A DNA stretch of 64,000 nucleotides from Tautonia plasticadhaerens (GTDB lineage Bacteria > Planctomycetota > Planctomycetia > Isosphaerales > Isosphaeraceae). The position numbers and the translations under genes were made by a program. The DNA lies in the NCBI RefSeq assembly GCF_007752535.1, contig NZ_CP036426.1, positions 4,278,001 through 4,342,000 on the forward strand. Reading direction: 5' to 3'. Under the pieces are notes generated by a model, which was given only the letters and a program-made list of their open reading frames with translations, was not told the origin of the DNA and searched no databases. Positions within the stretch are counted from its first letter, which is position 1, and each line of letters opens with the position of its first letter. Below, in pieces: positions 9,021 through 17,600 of this stretch.

Positions 9021-9927
9021 GAAGCCCTGACAAAACCGGGTGAATCACATCACATCCTGGTGGAGGATACGGAAGCAGATGACACAGGCCGCCAGGGTCG
9101 TCCAGGCGTCCTGGATCACCCCCAGCCGGTCGTACCGCACCCGCATCCGCCGCAGGCCCTTGATCCAGCCGATCGTCCGCTCCACCACCCAGCGGACCTT
9201 GCCCAGCCCGCTGCCGTGCGGTGTCCGACGCTTGGCGATGTGCGGCTCGATGCCCATCCAACGCAGTAACGCCCTCGTCCCCTCGCTGTCGTAGCCCCGG
9301 TCGGCATACAGGTCATCCGGCAACTGCTTCGGCCTGCCCGGTTTGCCGGCGACGCTCGGGAAGTCGAGCACCAGCGGGATGATCTGGCGGTGGTCGCTCT
9401 CGTTGGCCCCGGCGGTGCGGATCGCCAGCGGCACTCCGGTGCGACTGACCATCACCGTGTGCTTCGTGCCCTTCCTGCTGCGGTCGACGGGGCTCGGGCC
9501 GGTCGCCTCGCCGCCGCCGGAGGCCCGCACCGTCACGCCGTCGACGACCACCGTGTCGGTCTCCAGCTTGCCAGCCTTGCGGAGCAGCCTCAGCAGGTCG
9601 GCATGGAGGCGGTCCCAGATGCCGGCCTCCTCCCAGGCCCGCAGCCGGCGATGGGCGGTGCGACCTGAGCAGCCGAGTTCCTGCGGGACATCCTCCCAGC
9701 GATTGCCGGTGGCCAGGACGAACCAGATGACACGCAGGGCGACCCGGTGCCCGATCGGCGGACGCCCGCCGTAGGGGCCGATGGCCGGTTCCGGCGGCAG
9801 GTGGTGGGCAACCAGATCGAAGAACTCGTCCGGCATGTGGGCGCTCGCCATGGTGGTGTCTCCTTCGGTTCGGAGGAAAACAGCACCAGGGCGCAAACTC
9901 CATGCCACACGGTTTTGTCAGGGCTTC
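9021..9927 (-). mobile_element. IS5-family insertion sequence
   Basis: This 907-bp element has perfect 18-bp inverted ends GAAGCCCTGACAAAACCG (9021-9038 and complement at 9910-9927). It is flanked by a TAA direct repeat (9018-9020 and 9928-9930), which fits the short TNA-type duplication of the IS427-like IS5 subgroup. It sits only five bases from the left end of the IS701-like element. Confidence 0.92.
9045..9851 (-). CDS. IS5-family transposase
   Basis: The chosen start is the ATG at 9851 (MASAHMPDEFFDLVAHHLPP), which has GGAG a few bases upstream; the longer frame to 9908 is unlikely. The 268-residue protein has the insertion-element N-terminal domain (DUF4096-like: WFVLATGNRWEDVPQELG), then the DDE core: TDTVVVDGVTVRAS, LPDDLYADRGYDSEGTR and VRWVVERTIGWIKGLRRMR. 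All three acidic residues are present. It uses a single frame, unlike many IS5 elements that need a shift. It is probably functional. Confidence 0.93.
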   Translation of the reverse strand: MASAHMPDEFFDLVAHHLPPEPAIGPYGGRPPIGHRVALRVIWFVLATGNRWEDVPQELGCSGRTAHRRLRAWEEAGIWDRLHADLLRLLRKAGKLETDTVVVDGVTVRASGGGEATGPSPVDRSRKGTKHTVMVSRTGVPLAIRTAGANESDHRQIIPLVLDFPSVAGKPGRPKQLPDDLYADRGYDSEGTRALLRWMGIEPHIAKRRTPHGSGLGKVRWVVERTIGWIKGLRRMRVRYDRLGVIQDAWTTLAACVICFRILHQDVM

Positions 9928-9932
9928 TAATG

Positions 9933-11372
9933 CTACTCCGTTAAATCATACGAACGATCGACTGCTGCGGTTCGTACCGAGGGTATGAACCGGACCTACA
10001 CCCCCGACTTAAACCCCGACGTCCTCGACCGCCTCGCCGCGTATGCCGCCTCCTTCCGCGCCGACTTCAACCGGCCCCGCCAGGCCGCCTGGTGCGGCGT
10101 CTACCTCCGCGGCCTGGTCCAGGACGGGGACCGCAAGAGCGTCGAGCCGATGGCCGCCCGCGTCCCCCTGTCGGAGGGGCTCGACGTCGCCGACCCCGAC
10201 CAGGCCCTGCAGCAGTTCCTCGGCCAGAGCACCTGGGACGAGCAAGCGGTCCTGAGCCGCTACCGGGCCACGATGGCGGCGAAGTTCGCCGACCCGGCCG
10301 GCATCTTCGTGATCGATGACACCACCTTCCCCAAGCAGGGCACGCACTCCGTCGGCGTGCAGCGGCAGTACTGCGGCGCCCTGGGCAAGAAGGCCAACTG
10401 CCAGTGCGCCGTCAGCGTCCACTACGTCGCCCCGAGGGGGCACTACCCGCTGAACATGCGGCTCTACCTCCCGGAGGGCTGGCTGGCCGACCCGAAGCGA
10501 CTGGATAAGGCCAAGGTGCCCGAGGCCGAGCGGCGGTCGCTGACCAAGGGTCAGATCGCCCTGGAGTTGCTCGACCGCATCCGCGCCGAAGGGCTGCCGG
10601 GCGGGCTCGTCGTGGCCGACAGCGGCTACGGCGTCTCGGGCCCGTTCCGCGACGGCCTGGCCGAGCGGGGCCTGCACTACGTCGTCGGCGTGACCGACGA
10701 GATGCTGGTCTTCACCGAGGAGCCGAGGTGGGACGAGCCCAAGGCCGGGACGGGCGGGCGGCCGCAGAAGCGGCGTCGCCTGGCCGAGGGCTCGCCCCGG
10801 CCGGTGGGCCTGAAGGAGCTGGCGGCGCGGACGCCGCGCCGGAAGGTGACGTGGCGGGAGGGGACCAAGGGCCCGATGTGGGGCCGATTCGCCTGGCTGC
10901 GCGTTTGGCCGGGCCAGGGATGGGCGACAGGCGATTGCGCCGGGGCGGAGCCGATCTGGCTGCTGATCGAGGAGCAGGCCGACGGCAAGCTGAAGTACGC
11001 CTTCAGCAACCTCCCGGCCGATACCAGCCGGATCCGCGCGGTGCGCCTGTGGCGGAGTCGCTGGCCGGTGGAGCTCGGGTACCAGCAGATGAAGGAGGAA
11101 CTGGGGCTGGACCACCACGAGGGCCGCTCGTGGCGGGGCTTCCACCATCACGCCTGCCTGGTGATGTTGGCCTTCGGGTTCCTCACCCTGGAGCGACGCC
11201 GAGCCCGTCGGGGGCGATCCCGGCCGGGCAAAAAGGGGGAGGCCGAGCGCCGGTGATCACGGTGCCGGCGATCCGCCGGGCGTTGCAGCGGCTGCTGGCG
11301 CCGGTCAGCCGGCCGGACTGCGCGCACTGCCGGCCCTGGCTCACCCGCTCCAAGACCAAGCTAACGGAGTAG
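9933..11372 (+). mobile_element. IS701-family insertion sequence
   Basis: The ends CTACTCCGTTA (9933-9943) and its complement (11362-11372) form an 11-bp inverted repeat around one transposase gene. No target duplication can be seen (flanks AATG and TACT). It adjoins the IS5 element, whose right duplication ends at 9930. Confidence 0.78.
9985..11256 (+). CDS. IS701-family transposase
   Basis: This 423-residue DDE transposase starts at an ATG 52 bases inside the element. Family features are AAWCGVYLRGLVQDGDRKSVEPMA, the catalytic FVIDDTTFPKQGTHSVGVQRQY (double Asp), GLVVADSGYGVSGPF, and the C-terminal YQQMKEELGLDHHEGRSWRGFHHHA with the third acidic residue. The length is usual for IS701. The C-terminal end is Arg/Gly-rich. 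A GC-rich stretch of about 105 bases follows before the right end and encodes nothing convincing. Confidence 0.93.
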   Translation: MNRTYTPDLNPDVLDRLAAYAASFRADFNRPRQAAWCGVYLRGLVQDGDRKSVEPMAARVPLSEGLDVADPDQALQQFLGQSTWDEQAVLSRYRATMAAKFADPAGIFVIDDTTFPKQGTHSVGVQRQYCGALGKKANCQCAVSVHYVAPRGHYPLNMRLYLPEGWLADPKRLDKAKVPEAERRSLTKGQIALELLDRIRAEGLPGGLVVADSGYGVSGPFRDGLAERGLHYVVGVTDEMLVFTEEPRWDEPKAGTGGRPQKRRRLAEGSPRPVGLKELAARTPRRKVTWREGTKGPMWGRFAWLRVWPGQGWATGDCAGAEPIWLLIEEQADGKLKYAFSNLPADTSRIRAVRLWRSRWPVELGYQQMKEELGLDHHEGRSWRGFHHHACLVMLAFGFLTLERRRARRGRSRPGKKGEAERR

Positions 11373-11436
11373 TACTAAAGCAGAATTGGGAAGTGGGTCA
11401 ACCCCGAACAATCAAATTCATAGTACGTCTGAGTAG

Positions 11437-11456
11437 TTTTGATTGTAAACCAAAAT
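11437..11456. repeat. Short repeated AT-rich motif, copy 1
   Basis: TTTTGATTGTAAACCAAAAT occurs here, and nearly the same motif, lacking one A, occurs at 15647-15665. It is an imperfect palindrome (TTTTG...CAAAA) in otherwise GC-rich DNA and could be a protein-binding site. The two copies bracket the 11.5-15.4 kb segment. Confidence 0.4.
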
Positions 11457-11530
11457 CGGCCCGTAGTTGGCCGGGTCGTGAGCGTCGGGGAAGCGGCGGC
11501 GAAGTGATGCAGGCACGCCAGCCTGGGCCT

Positions 11531-11881
11531 TCAGTTCCGATCCATGATGGCCTCGAACTCCTCCAAACGCATGGCGCCGCTCCGGACCCGCTCCAGCACA
11601 TCCAGGACCATCGGCTTCAGGCCCTCCAGGCCGGTCCAGTCGATGAGGCCCTCTCCTGCAAGGAAGCTCAGGACCTCCAGGGACGCTCCAAGGTTCCAGG
11701 GGCGGTCTACGATGCCCGCCTCGTACCACGCCCTCCAGGTGGACTGGAGCCGGGGGAGGTCCAGGGCGACGGAAGCCGGGATGGGGAACGCGAAGTCGGT
11801 ATCCGGTATGACCGGCTGGTGTGAACGGCGCCGGCTGGGAGGACGACCGAGCCTGCGGAGCTTCTTCTTCAGGGACGCCAT
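11531..11881 (-). CDS. Hypothetical protein
   Basis: The start at 11881 (MASLKKKLRRLGRPPSRRR) is preceded by AGAGAGG at good spacing and is preferred over an ATG at 11953. The product is 116 residues. It has a strongly basic N-terminus, then FPIPASVALDLPRLQSTWRAWYEAG and a helical C-terminal half ending VLERVRSGAMRLEEFEAIMDRN. No domain is recognised. It is transcribed in the same direction as the broken gene at 12161-13798. Confidence 0.5.
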   Translation of the reverse strand: MASLKKKLRRLGRPPSRRRSHQPVIPDTDFAFPIPASVALDLPRLQSTWRAWYEAGIVDRPWNLGASLEVLSFLAGEGLIDWTGLEGLKPMVLDVLERVRSGAMRLEEFEAIMDRN

Positions 11882-12160
11882 CGGGGCCTCTCTTCGGGGT
11901 TCAAGGTCCTGATGATGAAGAGAGTAGTCCGGATCGGATTTCTCGACCGCCATGCCATTTTTAGTGGTAATTGTCCTGGTCCTCTCAACGGTGGGGATCG
12001 ACCAGCAGGTCGTTGCGGATTCGGGTCGCCGCAGCCAGGTGAGGCGTTTTCCTCCAACAACTGCTTGGTCCTCAACCCGTGGTGATTACCAGCAGGGTTG
12101 CTGCCAAGGGGCCAGCATGCCATGAGCGGGTTATCCGCATTGAGCCCCTGTCTCCGGGGA

Positions 12161-13798
12161 TCAGGCGGCGATGGGCCCGGCTCGGAGGTGCGGTGGGCAC
12201 GGGATCAGGCCGACGACGCACGCCAGCCGGAGTTGCATCAGCAGTTCGGGGCGTTCGGGCAGTGTCTCGTCGTCCAGGTCGAGGGATTCGATGCCTGCCG
12301 GGTCGCCGAGGGAACGATCTCTGCCTGGCTCTCTGTCTTGAACGGGCGACCCCATGATGGCCGTATCACCAAAGGTACTCTCTCTGCCTTCATCGCCGTC
12401 TTGATCGAGGCTTGTATCACCAAAGGTACTCTCTCTGCCTGCCTCACCGGTGTTCAGAACATCCCCGGACGACATCTCCTCCGGCCCTTCTTGAGATACG
12501 CCATCTGCGGGGGCCGCAGGTCTCCGCAGCACGGTAGTTGCCGCAGGCACGACCTCTTCCACGGGCCCGGCACCCCCAACCAGTGTGCTGATCGCTGCGT
12601 ACTCCTTTGCCGTCAGATGCCACTTGGCGGCCTGGCCTCGCGTCGTCACGTCGCCCTGGTCGTCCCGCACCGTGGCCCAGTAGCGGCGATCGACCATGTG
12701 CAGCATGCCCCTGGCCTCCAGCCAGCCCCGGATCGCCTTGGCCCGGTGGCCGTTGTACCCTCGAACGAAGTCGCCGGCCTCCTTGGCTCCGTCCATGATG
12801 GACCTCAGCCGCGCCGTCGGCATGGTGCCGTCCTCGTTCATGTCGCCGCTGCACCAGTAAACGGTCATGAGAGACGATGCGGCGTCCCGGAGGTTGGCGA
12901 CGAACGGACCGGCCTTCAGGTTCTCCCAGCCTTGCTCGTGCAACCACCGGGCGATCGGCTCCAGGGCGTCCAGGAGTCGCTGGGGAAGCGGATGCCACTT
13001 GGTGCTGGCATTCACCGGAAGGTCGCTGATTGAACCCTGCTCGACCCCTTCGAGGATCACCTGCGGCTGGTAGTCGAGGGCCATGATCTCGGGGACGGTC
13101 ATGGCGGTCGAGGCCATGTACTCGTCCAGCCGGTCGATCGACGGCCGGAATACCTTGCGGAGTTGCCCAAGCTGGATGTCGGCGATCGTGTCGCCGAGAT
13201 ACCGCTCGACCGGCGGGTGGCCCTTGATCTCCACCCCGCGCAAGGTCGTGTCGGGGTTGGTTGCCCTCCACTCGGCGAACGCCCGCTTGACCTGGGCGTC
13301 GAGGTGGTCGAAGGCGTTGCGGACCTGCCGGGCGAGGAGGCCCCGCTTGAGCACCCAGACCAGCCCGTGGCGGCCGTGGCCCCGGGTGGACGGCTCCCAG
13401 TAGAGGCCGGGGAAGAGGCGGTCCCCCAGGAAGTCCATGAAGCCGTCGGCCTCGTGGGCGGGCGTGAACTCCTCGGCGTCGAGGTCCACCTGGGCCTGGA
13501 CGACCGGGTTGAATCTCGCCGGGTTGGCGCTGGCGAAGAGGGACCGGCGCCAGGCGTGGTGGTCCCTGATCTCGTGGACGCGATACTTGCCCGCTCAGCG
13601 GCCCCGGCGGCGGGCCTCCAGGATCATCTCCTTGGTCTTGCGGGTGATCCGCTTCTTGCCGGCGCGATGGGTGCCCAGGAATCTCGCCTCCTCGTAGGAG
13701 ATCAGGCCCATCTCGACGGTGTGCAAGGCGCGGGCTCTGCCGTTCTTGCGGAAGAACAGCCTGCGGATTTCGGTGTGGAGATTGAGATTTTCGTCCAT
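12161..13798 (-). pseudogene. Large unknown protein gene with in-frame TGA
   Basis: One frame runs from the ATG at 13798 (MDENLNLHTEIRRLFF) to 12161, interrupted only by a TGA at 13595-13597; without it the product is about 545 residues. The reading either side is continuous in character: KKRITRKTKEMILEARRRGR, stop, AGKYRVHEIRDHHAWRRSLF. CGA to TGA is the simplest cause. The C-terminal part (13489-12161) could start internally at an ATG at 13489. The middle is rich in aromatic and charged residues (DRLFPGLYWEPSTRG, HMVDRRYWATVRDDQGD); the C-terminus has the repeated peptide GRESTFGDT. No family is recognised. The start codon lies 10 bases from the target duplication of the neighbouring IS, so its own promoter has been displaced. 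Confidence 0.5.
12364..12440 (-). repeat. Tandem 26-bp repeat coding for GRESTFGDT
   Basis: An identical 26-base stretch occurs at 12364-12389 and 12415-12440 (51-bp period). It encodes the peptide GRESTFGDT twice in the C-terminal tail of the 12161-13798 gene, and a third degenerate version (GRDRSLGDP) follows. This is a linear-motif-like repeat in an acidic, probably disordered tail. Confidence 0.7.
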
Positions 13799-13812
13799 GA
13801 CGCTCTATATAG

Positions 13813-15438
13813 GCAGTAGTTTCCCCGAAAACCTGCACTCCTACCGGCCTCCTGTTGCATCTTGAGCGGGGCATCTCCCGATCGGACCTTGATGGGTTGA
13901 TCACCACCTCATCCGGTCCCGCACCAGGAGATGCCCCGATGACCGACGCTACGCTGCTCTGGTCGATCTGGCAAGCACTGCTCGCCCGCTTCGCCTGGGC
14001 CTTCAACCGGCCCGGACACCGCCGCTTCGTCGAGTGGGTCACCGGCCTGGCCCTCAACGTCGAGGAGCATACCGTCACGCAGTCGGTCCTGGCCCTCGAC
14101 CGGCCGGCCGACTGGCGGGCGATGGAACGCTTCGCCGAGTACGGGGCCTGGGATGCCGGGGCCGTCACCCGCAGCCTGACCCGGCTCGTCGAGCAGGCCC
14201 CCGGCCGCACCTGGCACGGCTATCACGCCCCGGCGGTCGATGACACCAAGGTCCACCGCTCGGGCAAGCACGTCTGGGGAACCTGCACGTTCCACGAGTA
14301 CACCGCCCGCTGCCCCAACCGGGCCGCCACCGTCCGGGCCCATAACTGGGTCGTGCTCGGGGCCTTGCTCGATGAGCCCGGTCGGCCCGCCTGGTTCCTG
14401 CCGGTCTCGGGACGGCTCTACTTCCGCAAGTCGCAACTGCCGGCCCGGTCGGGGTTCGTCGGGCCGAAGGTGGGCTTCCGCACGAAGTGCGAACTGGCCG
14501 TGGAACTGATCCGGGAGCAGGCCCGGATCACCGGCGGGCGGCACCTGGCCGTCTTCGACGGCGGCTACGCCCTGAAGAGCGTGATCCGGCCGCTGGTCAC
14601 GCCCGAGGGCGACTCGCCCCGCATCGAGTTCCTGACCCGGCTGCGGCACGACGCCCGGCTGCACGCCCCGCCGCCGACCGGACGCCGCGAGGGGCAGCGG
14701 GGGCCGATGCCGAAGTGGGGCAAGAAGCTGGAGCCGCCCCGCCGGGGCGGCCGGTGGTCCGGGCCGTGGCACGAGGGGCACGCCCTGGTCTACGGCCGGC
14801 GGCGGCGGGTCCGCTGGAAGGAGGTCGTCGGCCGGTGGCGGGTGGCCGGCCATGGGGTGCCCATCAAGGCGGTCGTCGCCTGCGTCGAGGGGTACAAGAA
14901 GCGGTTCGCCCTGGTCACCTCGGCCGTGGAGTTGACCGGGCTTCAGATGGTCGAGTTGTTCGCCGCCCGCTTCCGGCAGGAGGACGGATTTCGAGACCTA
15001 AAGCAGCGGTTGGGATGGGAGCAGTGCCGGGCCTGGACGAGGAAGCCGATCGAGCGGACGAGCCAGGCCCAGTGGGTGACGATGAGCCTGCTGCGGCTGG
15101 CCCAGTTCCGGCTGGAGGCGGCCGGCGAGGTGGGCTGGTGGTTCCGGCCGCCGTGGAACCGCAAGAAGGACCGGCCGAGCGTGCTCGATGTCGAACGACT
15201 GCTGCGACGGCACGGCCCGGAAATCCGGCGGCTCCTGTCGGAATGGCTGGGAGAAGGGCGGGAGGACGGTTCGAGGCGGTCGTGCGGCGGGGTCGGCGGG
15301 GTCGGCGGGTAGCGATCCGACGCCGACGGGCGTTCGAGGCGGGAAATCCGGGGCCGACCGAGCCACCTCACGGTGCGGGTAGCGGGGAGACGCTACGCAC
15401 CGCCGGAGATGGGGTGGAGTGATTCGGGGAAACTACTG
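13813..15438 (+). mobile_element. IS4/IS701-superfamily insertion sequence
   Basis: The inverted ends CAGTAGTTTCCCCGAA (13814-13829 and complement at 15423-15438) match over 16 bp. A direct repeat TATAG flanks the element (13808-13812 and 15439-15443). About 1.63 kb with one transposase gene. It landed just upstream of the start codon of the gene at 12161-13798. Confidence 0.85.
13939..15312 (+). CDS. DDE transposase (IS4/IS701-like)
   Basis: The start at 13939 (MTDATLLWSIWQALLARFAW) is preferred over an upstream start at 13855 because the extra 28 residues come from the element end. The product is 457 residues. The catalytic core shows APAVDDTKVHRSGKHVWG (Asp pair), HLAVFDGGYALKS and RFRQEDGFRDLKQRLGWEQ (third acidic region). 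An Arg/Gly/Pro-rich insertion lies between the second and third motifs (PPTGRREGQRGPMPKWG). The sequence differs clearly from the IS701-type enzyme at 9985-11256. The frame is complete and probably functional. Confidence 0.88.
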   Translation: MTDATLLWSIWQALLARFAWAFNRPGHRRFVEWVTGLALNVEEHTVTQSVLALDRPADWRAMERFAEYGAWDAGAVTRSLTRLVEQAPGRTWHGYHAPAVDDTKVHRSGKHVWGTCTFHEYTARCPNRAATVRAHNWVVLGALLDEPGRPAWFLPVSGRLYFRKSQLPARSGFVGPKVGFRTKCELAVELIREQARITGGRHLAVFDGGYALKSVIRPLVTPEGDSPRIEFLTRLRHDARLHAPPPTGRREGQRGPMPKWGKKLEPPRRGGRWSGPWHEGHALVYGRRRRVRWKEVVGRWRVAGHGVPIKAVVACVEGYKKRFALVTSAVELTGLQMVELFAARFRQEDGFRDLKQRLGWEQCRAWTRKPIERTSQAQWVTMSLLRLAQFRLEAAGEVGWWFRPPWNRKKDRPSVLDVERLLRRHGPEIRRLLSEWLGEGREDGSRRSCGGVGGVGG

Positions 15439-15486
15439 TATAGAGTGCGGCCCCGAGATTCCGGGCCGTGATTTTCGTCGTGACAG

Positions 15487-15529
15487 CCGAACGCCCCGGT
15501 GGTCCCTCGTGGTCCACAGGGGCGTTCGG
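15487..15529. terminator. Strong stem-loop, terminator-like
   Basis: CCGAACGCCCC (15487-15497) and GGGGCGTTCGG (15519-15529) form a perfect 11-bp stem with a 21-base loop. There is no T-tract on either side, so it is only terminator-like. It lies between the right end of the IS4/IS701-like element and the gene at 15778. Confidence 0.45.
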
Positions 15530-15646
15530 TGTTCTGGGGTGACATGGAGGCCACTCACGGACCGTAGGACAGGATCGCGCCGTATGCTCGGGACGGGCCC
15601 GTCACCCTCAGTCGCCCGAAGCCACTCCAGATACTTGTTGCAACAC

Positions 15647-15665
15647 TTTTGTTGTAAACCAAAAT
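15647..15665. repeat. Short repeated AT-rich motif, copy 2
   Basis: TTTTGTTGTAAACCAAAAT is the partner of the motif at 11437-11456. Here it lies about 110 bases upstream of the GTG of the gene at 15778, preceded by TTGTTGCAACA, itself a small inverted repeat. The position fits an operator upstream of that gene. Confidence 0.4.
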
Positions 15666-15777
15666 TTCGAGACATCGGAATCTCTTGGATTGGCCTTGCA
15701 CCGTTTGGTCGTTCGGCTAGGATTGTGGGCATCCCGGGCGAAGATGCCCGGGCAGGGTTGGTGGAAAGGAGACAACC

Positions 15778-16047
15778 GTGAGCATGCTTCTCGAACACAT
15801 CATCGCCGAACGCCGCATCGCCTCTCAGCGGGCCGATTACGGCAAGATGTGGATGGAGTACAGGGGATACGAAATCACGCCTCGTCTCTACGGAGACGTG
15901 AGGGTGTACTCATGCGGCGACGGGGTGGAGGAGGAGGACCTCTTCGACCTCATCGACGAACTCGAAGACGATCCCGACGAACTCCGGGAAGAGGTCCGGG
16001 GCGACTGGGCTCGTGAGACAGGCCGATCGAGCGGTCCCCCGGCTTGA
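15778..16047 (+). CDS. Small acidic hypothetical protein
   Basis: The GTG start at 15778 is decided by GGAAAGGAG seven bases upstream. The product is 89 residues: MSMLLEHIIAERRIASQRAD, a central strand-like MEYRGYEITPRLYGDVRVYSC, and a very acidic stretch (EEEDLFDLIDELEDDPDELREE). No domain is recognised. A single Cys is present. The acidic helix could bind a basic partner, but nothing in the neighbourhood identifies one. Confidence 0.65.
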   Translation: MSMLLEHIIAERRIASQRADYGKMWMEYRGYEITPRLYGDVRVYSCGDGVEEEDLFDLIDELEDDPDELREEVRGDWARETGRSSGPPA

Positions 16048-16158
16048 TGCCGTAGATTCGGCTGACCATGGTCGGACACTCACCCCCGGAGGATCGGTGG
16101 CGAGTATCCGAGGTCGGCTCCCCTCGGCCTTCGAATCCGGGCCTACCTGCCGTCCCGC

Positions 16159-16899
16159 TCATCCCTGCATCACCCGGTCGAAGCGGCGCAGCAGGGGCAC
16201 CAGCAGGAGGGCCTGGTATGCCGCCCCGACCAGCAGGTAGGCCGGGTAGCCGCGCCCGCCGGCCTGCTGGACCCAGAACGCCTTGACCGGCCAGTACGTT
16301 GGCATCAGCCCGAAGGCCCACTGCCAGGGCGGATCGACGAAGTAGGCCAGCACCGGCGGGATGAACAGCACGCCCGACGCCTTGCCCAGGGCGAACCCCT
16401 CCACCTTGTTCCCGGCGAACGCCCCCAGCAGCAGGGCGAACAGCGGGGCCAGCGGCGCCGAGCCCAGGGCCATCAGCAGCAGCGGACCCGGGGCCACCCG
16501 CACCAACCCGGCGATCGGGAAGACGGCCAGAGTCATCACGACGCTCACGGCCATCGGCATGGTCAGCCGGTAGGCCAGGTAGCCGGCCCGGGTCAGCGGC
16601 GTCACCCGCAGGGCCGTCAGCGTGCCGTCGTCCTTCTGGTCCAGCAGCAGGAAGCCGACGACCATCCCGGTCAGGATCGGCAGCAACTCGACCAGGAAGC
16701 TCATCAGCAGGACGTAATACCCGGACAGGTCGAAGTCGTAGCGGCCCTCCAGCCGTGCCGCCAGGGCCGGCACGCCCCAGCGGATCACCAGGGCCAGGAA
16801 GACCGGGTAGACGACCAGCCACCGCAGCAGCGGGTCCCGCTGGATGCCCCTGGCGTCGATCGGGCCGAGCGCCCGGACCGCCCGGATCGCCTTCATCAT
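16159..16899 (-). CDS. ABC-type exporter permease (second of pair)
   Basis: This 246-residue membrane protein has about six hydrophobic segments, e.g. WLVVYPVFLALVIRWGVPAL, YYVLLMSFLVELLPILTGMV and MAVSVVMTLAVFPIAGLV. The cytoplasmic loop LLDQKDDGTLTALRVTPLT is the 'coupling' sequence seen in ABC-2 permeases. Its start overlaps the stop of the upstream permease by 4 bases. It is the third gene of a tightly coupled operon (ATPase, permease, permease), similar in layout to the fluoroquinolone-type exporters of actinobacteria. The substrate is unknown. Confidence 0.85.
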   Translation of the reverse strand: MMKAIRAVRALGPIDARGIQRDPLLRWLVVYPVFLALVIRWGVPALAARLEGRYDFDLSGYYVLLMSFLVELLPILTGMVVGFLLLDQKDDGTLTALRVTPLTRAGYLAYRLTMPMAVSVVMTLAVFPIAGLVRVAPGPLLLMALGSAPLAPLFALLLGAFAGNKVEGFALGKASGVLFIPPVLAYFVDPPWQWAFGLMPTYWPVKAFWVQQAGGRGYPAYLLVGAAYQALLLVPLLRRFDRVMQG

Positions 16900-17600
16900 C
16901 GTACTCCTTCCCGGGCGACGACGAAGCGTCCGAACGCCTTCACGCCCCAGGCGGCCATCGGGGCGACCCAGAGGGTCCCGTACAGCAGCCCGTAGGCCAC
17001 CTCCCGGGCGGGCACGGGGCGGAACGCCGCCTCCAGCAGCACCAGCGGGGCCTGCACCGGATGCAGGTACACGAGCCAGCCCTCCCAGAGGCCGAAGTAG
17101 TCCAGCAGGGGCAGCGACAGGATGGCGGTGTAGAGCATCGACGGGAAGAGGAACTCGTTGATCGAGTCGTATCTGACGACCACGACAAAGCCGTAGAGGC
17201 AGTAGAGGGCGGCCGTCAGGGCGATGCCGGCGGCGAAGGGCCAGGGGTTGAAGCCGAGCCCGTACGAGGCCACGACGATCGTCATCGCCTCGACCAGCGA
17301 CAGGAGGGCCAGCGTCAGGACCTTGGAGGTCAGGTATTCCCCGGGCCGCAGCGGGGTGACGACCAGGGCCTCCAGCGAGCCCTCGGCCTTCTCCAGCAGG
17401 ACCAGGCCGGCGACGAAGTAGAAGGTGTTGACCTGCATGTTGGCCAGCACCAGCGCCGGCAGCAGCAGGCGCAGCGTCTCCGGGGGCAGCCAGCGGAGCA
17501 GGACGACCAGCACCACGGCGACGAAGGCCGCCGCCGCATAGAAGCCGTTGCGATACTGGAGCCGCACGTCGCAGGCCACGGCGGCGGGCAGGCGGCTCAC
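16896..17600 (-). CDS. ABC-type exporter permease (first of pair)
   Basis: This 234-residue ABC-2-type membrane subunit has six predicted membrane segments. They include YAAAAFVAVVLVVLLRWLP, LVLANMQVNTFYFVAGLVLL and ALTAALYCLYGFVVVV. The conserved cytoplasmic motif is LEKAEGSLEALVVTPLRPGEYL. It overlaps both neighbours by 4 bases, so the three genes are translationally coupled. It likely pairs with the permease at 16159-16899 as a heterodimer driven by the ATPase at 17597-18466. Confidence 0.87.
   Translation of the reverse strand: MSRLPAAVACDVRLQYRNGFYAAAAFVAVVLVVLLRWLPPETLRLLLPALVLANMQVNTFYFVAGLVLLEKAEGSLEALVVTPLRPGEYLTSKVLTLALLSLVEAMTIVVASYGLGFNPWPFAAGIALTAALYCLYGFVVVVRYDSINEFLFPSMLYTAILSLPLLDYFGLWEGWLVYLHPVQAPLVLLEAAFRPVPAREVAYGLLYGTLWVAPMAAWGVKAFGRFVVAREGVR

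Noticed and set aside
9021-11372. IS5 and IS701 side by side as a composite transposon
   Set aside because: They are from different families with unrelated ends, carry no cargo, and the IS5 element has its own TAA duplication.
13595-13597. TGA as selenocysteine codon
   Set aside because: The context is Arg-rich with no redox motif, and no SECIS-like structure was evident; a CGA to TGA mutation is simpler.
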